Source of the DNA: Rhizobium sp. RU36D
GTDB taxonomy: Bacteria; Pseudomonadota; Alphaproteobacteria; Rhizobiales; Rhizobiaceae
Direction of reading: 5' to 3'
Length of the DNA stretch: 64,000 nucleotides
NCBI RefSeq assembly: GCF_900176345.1
Contig: NZ_FWXU01000023.1
Location: forward strand, 30,041 to 94,040
The translations under genes were made by a program, and so were the position numbers. Below, in pieces: positions 63,401-64,000 of the stretch (position 1 is the stretch's first letter; each line of letters opens with the position of its first letter). A model generated the notes under the pieces. That model ran no database searches and was not told the origin of the DNA. It saw only the letters and a program-made list of their open reading frames with translations.

Positions 63401-63467
63401 ATTCGTCGCACGTGGTCAGCTTCGCCCACTTCGCGATCCAAAAAACACCGATCCGGATGAACCGTGA
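60462..63467 (+). CDS. tnpA: Tn3-family transposase (1001 aa)
   Basis: Full-length DDE transposase of the Tn3 family. An N-terminal DUF4158-like DNA-binding part (FLTESQAREYGRFTGEP) is followed by a catalytic core containing MTDTAGYTDTIFGIFHLLGYQFSPRIAD and later EHWDDLLRLAGSLK. The C-terminal GRYTFTLPEFVARGQLRPLRDP is conserved. GTG 60462 is the start, closely following tnpR. The stop is four bases before the right inverted repeat. No frameshift is visible, so it appears active. Confidence 0.94.
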   Translation: MPVGFLTESQAREYGRFTGEPTPDQLARYFHLDDADRGFVSTHRSDHNRLGVAVQLGSLRMLGVFLENPGQVPATALQFIARQLSFSDPERLIAEYVRSEGRWRHAPRIRVHYGYRTYTDPGVGFRLNRFLYALCWTGSDRGSVLFDRAVAWLLEFKVLLPGSSVLERTVARVRTRANARLHKLMVVTMTSEQRARLDELVVIPEGERQSPLDRLRDGPYIQSSREITRALNRLGKIRSLTEGMPFIDRLPPGRITALARFASAAKAQAVSRLPPDRRAATLLAFIRTLEASASDDVIDLFDAVSTSMFSEASTAAKQARLRSLRDLDAAALKLREAAIIILDPDTPDDAVRNAVFQLVDTDALAAAVERVGELAEPHDETYFSELRKFNRKIAYTPALLTGLDLGAAPAGRPLLEAIEYLRAIHSGRKRTGPPPTTFAPKQWLRQIRSPDGSLDLTGYRLCVLDCLRRAIRRRDLFPARSLRYADPRKGLLSGPAWEAARPTVCRTVGVSSVAEEELGRLSQRLDLAFRETASRVPANSGGTIVSTPDGPDIYVERLEKLEEPASLVALRMSVEARLPRLDLPELIMEMHARTGFADLFTHASEGGTRAGDVATSICAVLVAEATNTGFEPLVRLDSPALRRSRLSWVKQNFLRAETLTAANAALVAAQNSIPLARQWGGGEVASADGLRFVVPIRTIYSGPNPKYFGQERGVTWYNLASDQFTGLNAMTVPGTLRDSLNLLAIVLEQETELQPTEIMTDTAGYTDTIFGIFHLLGYQFSPRIADVGGARFWRVDAKADYGILDAIASNKINIKLIAEHWDDLLRLAGSLKLGVVHAAGLTRTLQTNDRPTRLARALQELGRLIKTLYLLRFIDDETYRRRILVQLNRGEGRHQLARIIFHGKRGELRQRYREGQEDQLGALGLVVNLVVLWNTIYMDAAIKQLVNERYDVRPEDLARLSPLGFGHVNMLGRYTFTLPEFVARGQLRPLRDPKNTDPDEP

Positions 63468-63471
63468 AATC

Positions 63472-63509
63472 CTTATGTAGGTTTTCTGCTCCGTTGCTAC
63501 TCAAACCCC
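63472..63509 (-). repeat. Right 38-bp terminal inverted repeat of the Tn3-family element
   Basis: Reads inward on the minus strand as GGGGTTTGAGTAGCAACGG and matches the left end except at two bases. The stop codon of the truncated IS66 gene falls inside it at 63501-63503. Confidence 0.9.
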
Positions 63510-63866
63510 GATTGCGCCGGTGCTCGACTTCCTTCTCGCTGCGCGCGGCGATTCCTGCCCTTTCGCCGCAGGCATCGTGGGAACATCCAGGACCGCCGGC
63601 GCGAACATCGGAACTTCAACTTCAACATCAGGTGCAGCTTCGAGCGGCTTGCGGGCGAGCCGACGCCAAGTGAACAACTGCTGCGGGGTCAATCCGTGAC
63701 GCCGAGCCACCGTGCAGACCTTGATGCCCGGCTCGTAACTCTCCGCAACAATCTGCGCCTTCTGCTCATCGCTCCAATCGCGACGACGGCCGGTGCCAGT
63801 AAAAACCTCAAACCGGCGCACTGGTTCTTCATCGCTGGATTTAAGCGTAAGCTGTGAAATCGACAT
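63501..63866 (-). pseudogene. IS66-family accessory protein TnpA, 3' truncated by the transposon
   Basis: The HTH-bearing N-terminal part is intact: RRRDWSDEQKAQIVAESYEPGIKVCTVARRHGLTPQQLFTWRR is the typical IS66 TnpA DNA-binding segment. The frame then enters the transposon's right end and stops at 63501-63503, so the native sequence spans 63510-63866 and the usual C-terminal end is lost. The start MSISQL at 63866 is weakly supported; a start at 63905 is possible. The missing 3' part is not recognisable left of the transposon. tnpB and the main transposase are not in the window. Confidence 0.75.
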
Positions 63867-63915
63867 ATGTCTAAGCCCTCGTTCGAGCTCAACATCGTCA
63901 ATCATGCACTGATCC

Positions 63916-64000
63916 GTAAGCGGTGTCCCGGCAGCACCTTTATCAAGCACTCTTGCGCATCGAACGTGACGGGATGAGAAGTTTCATCAATCCAGGTGTA
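63916..64000 (+). other. Possible end of an IS66-type element running off the window
   Basis: GTAAGCGG at 63916 resembles the conserved terminus of IS66-family elements and would face right, out of the window. The 84 remaining bases encode no recognisable protein. Weak evidence, based on eight bases. Confidence 0.25.

Larger units (their letters stand above)
59061..63509. mobile_element. Tn3-family transposon, 4449 bp, with kinase-like passenger
   Basis: Bounded by 38-bp inverted ends starting GGGG (36 of 38 bases match). It contains tnpR and tnpA in one direction and a small P-loop gene on the opposite strand near the left end. The flanking pentamers are GACAT (59056-59060) and GATTG (63510-63514), so the 5-bp target duplication expected from a simple insertion is absent. 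The element may have recombined after insertion. Confidence 0.9.

Noticed and set aside
59061..63509. Tn21-type mercury transposon
   Set aside because: The ends resemble Tn3 (GGGGTCTGA) rather than Tn21, there are no mer genes and no integron integrase.

Overview
The window looks like a high-GC alphaproteobacterium of the Rhizobiales (Rhizobium/Agrobacterium/Shinella type). This rests on codon use, the abundance of ABC uptake systems each paired with a GntR, LacI or LysR regulator, a fused indolepyruvate oxidoreductase and a minor FtsZ paralogue. There are no rRNA, tRNA, CRISPR or core housekeeping genes, so it reads as accessory catabolic DNA, perhaps on a megaplasmid or chromid; that placement is inference.

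Layout. (1) 51-7119: a 2-oxoglutarate/Fe(II) oxygenase is divergent from psuK-psuG (pseudouridine catabolism), which runs on into an enoyl-CoA hydratase-like gene and an ADP-forming acyl-CoA synthetase. A nucleoside hydrolase converges on them. A perfect 10-bp inverted repeat sits in the divergent promoter. (2) 7153-14030: a fused indolepyruvate:ferredoxin oxidoreductase and an FAD-linked 2-hydroxyacid dehydrogenase are divergent from a FadR-type regulator and an AcuI-like reductase. (3) 14075-33188: an 18-kb single-strand polysaccharide/oligosaccharide locus. It has GH28, GH38, a PHP-domain protein, LacI, an Opp/Dpp-type ABC importer, a HAD-like fusion, an unrecognised 836-aa protein with a lyase-like architecture, and GH105. 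A GntR regulator with two tandem winged-helix domains precedes it. (4) 33283-36144: a ribose-type ABC importer, followed by a composite palindromic repeat. (5) 36546-49975: two aromatic-acid operons. One (FAH hydrolase, flavin hydroxylase, extradiol-type VOC dioxygenase, ACMSD-type amidohydrolase) is divergent from a GntR gene. The other (SBP, ThDP decarboxylase, SsuABC-type transporter, GlcG-like protein, aldehyde dehydrogenase) is divergent from a LysR gene. (6) 50038-58967: an SDR, a hotdog thioesterase, an RND efflux pump, a TetR regulator, FabF and an FtsZ paralogue. The SDR/thioesterase and pump/TetR intergenic regions share the same operator-like sequence. (7) 59061-63509: a complete Tn3-family transposon with 38-bp ends carrying a small P-loop kinase gene. 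Its right end truncates an IS66-family tnpA.

How the genes fit together. Regions 3-5 are import-plus-degradation modules for plant-derived carbon: oligosaccharides probably containing uronic acid and mannose, a monosaccharide, and an aromatic 2-oxoacid or related acid. Region 6 is the least conventional. The shared operator ties lipid-metabolism-type enzymes (SDR, thioesterase, FabF) and a duplicate division GTPase to an efflux pump. One reading is drug resistance by efflux plus duplication of drug targets; another is a small lipid-product pathway.
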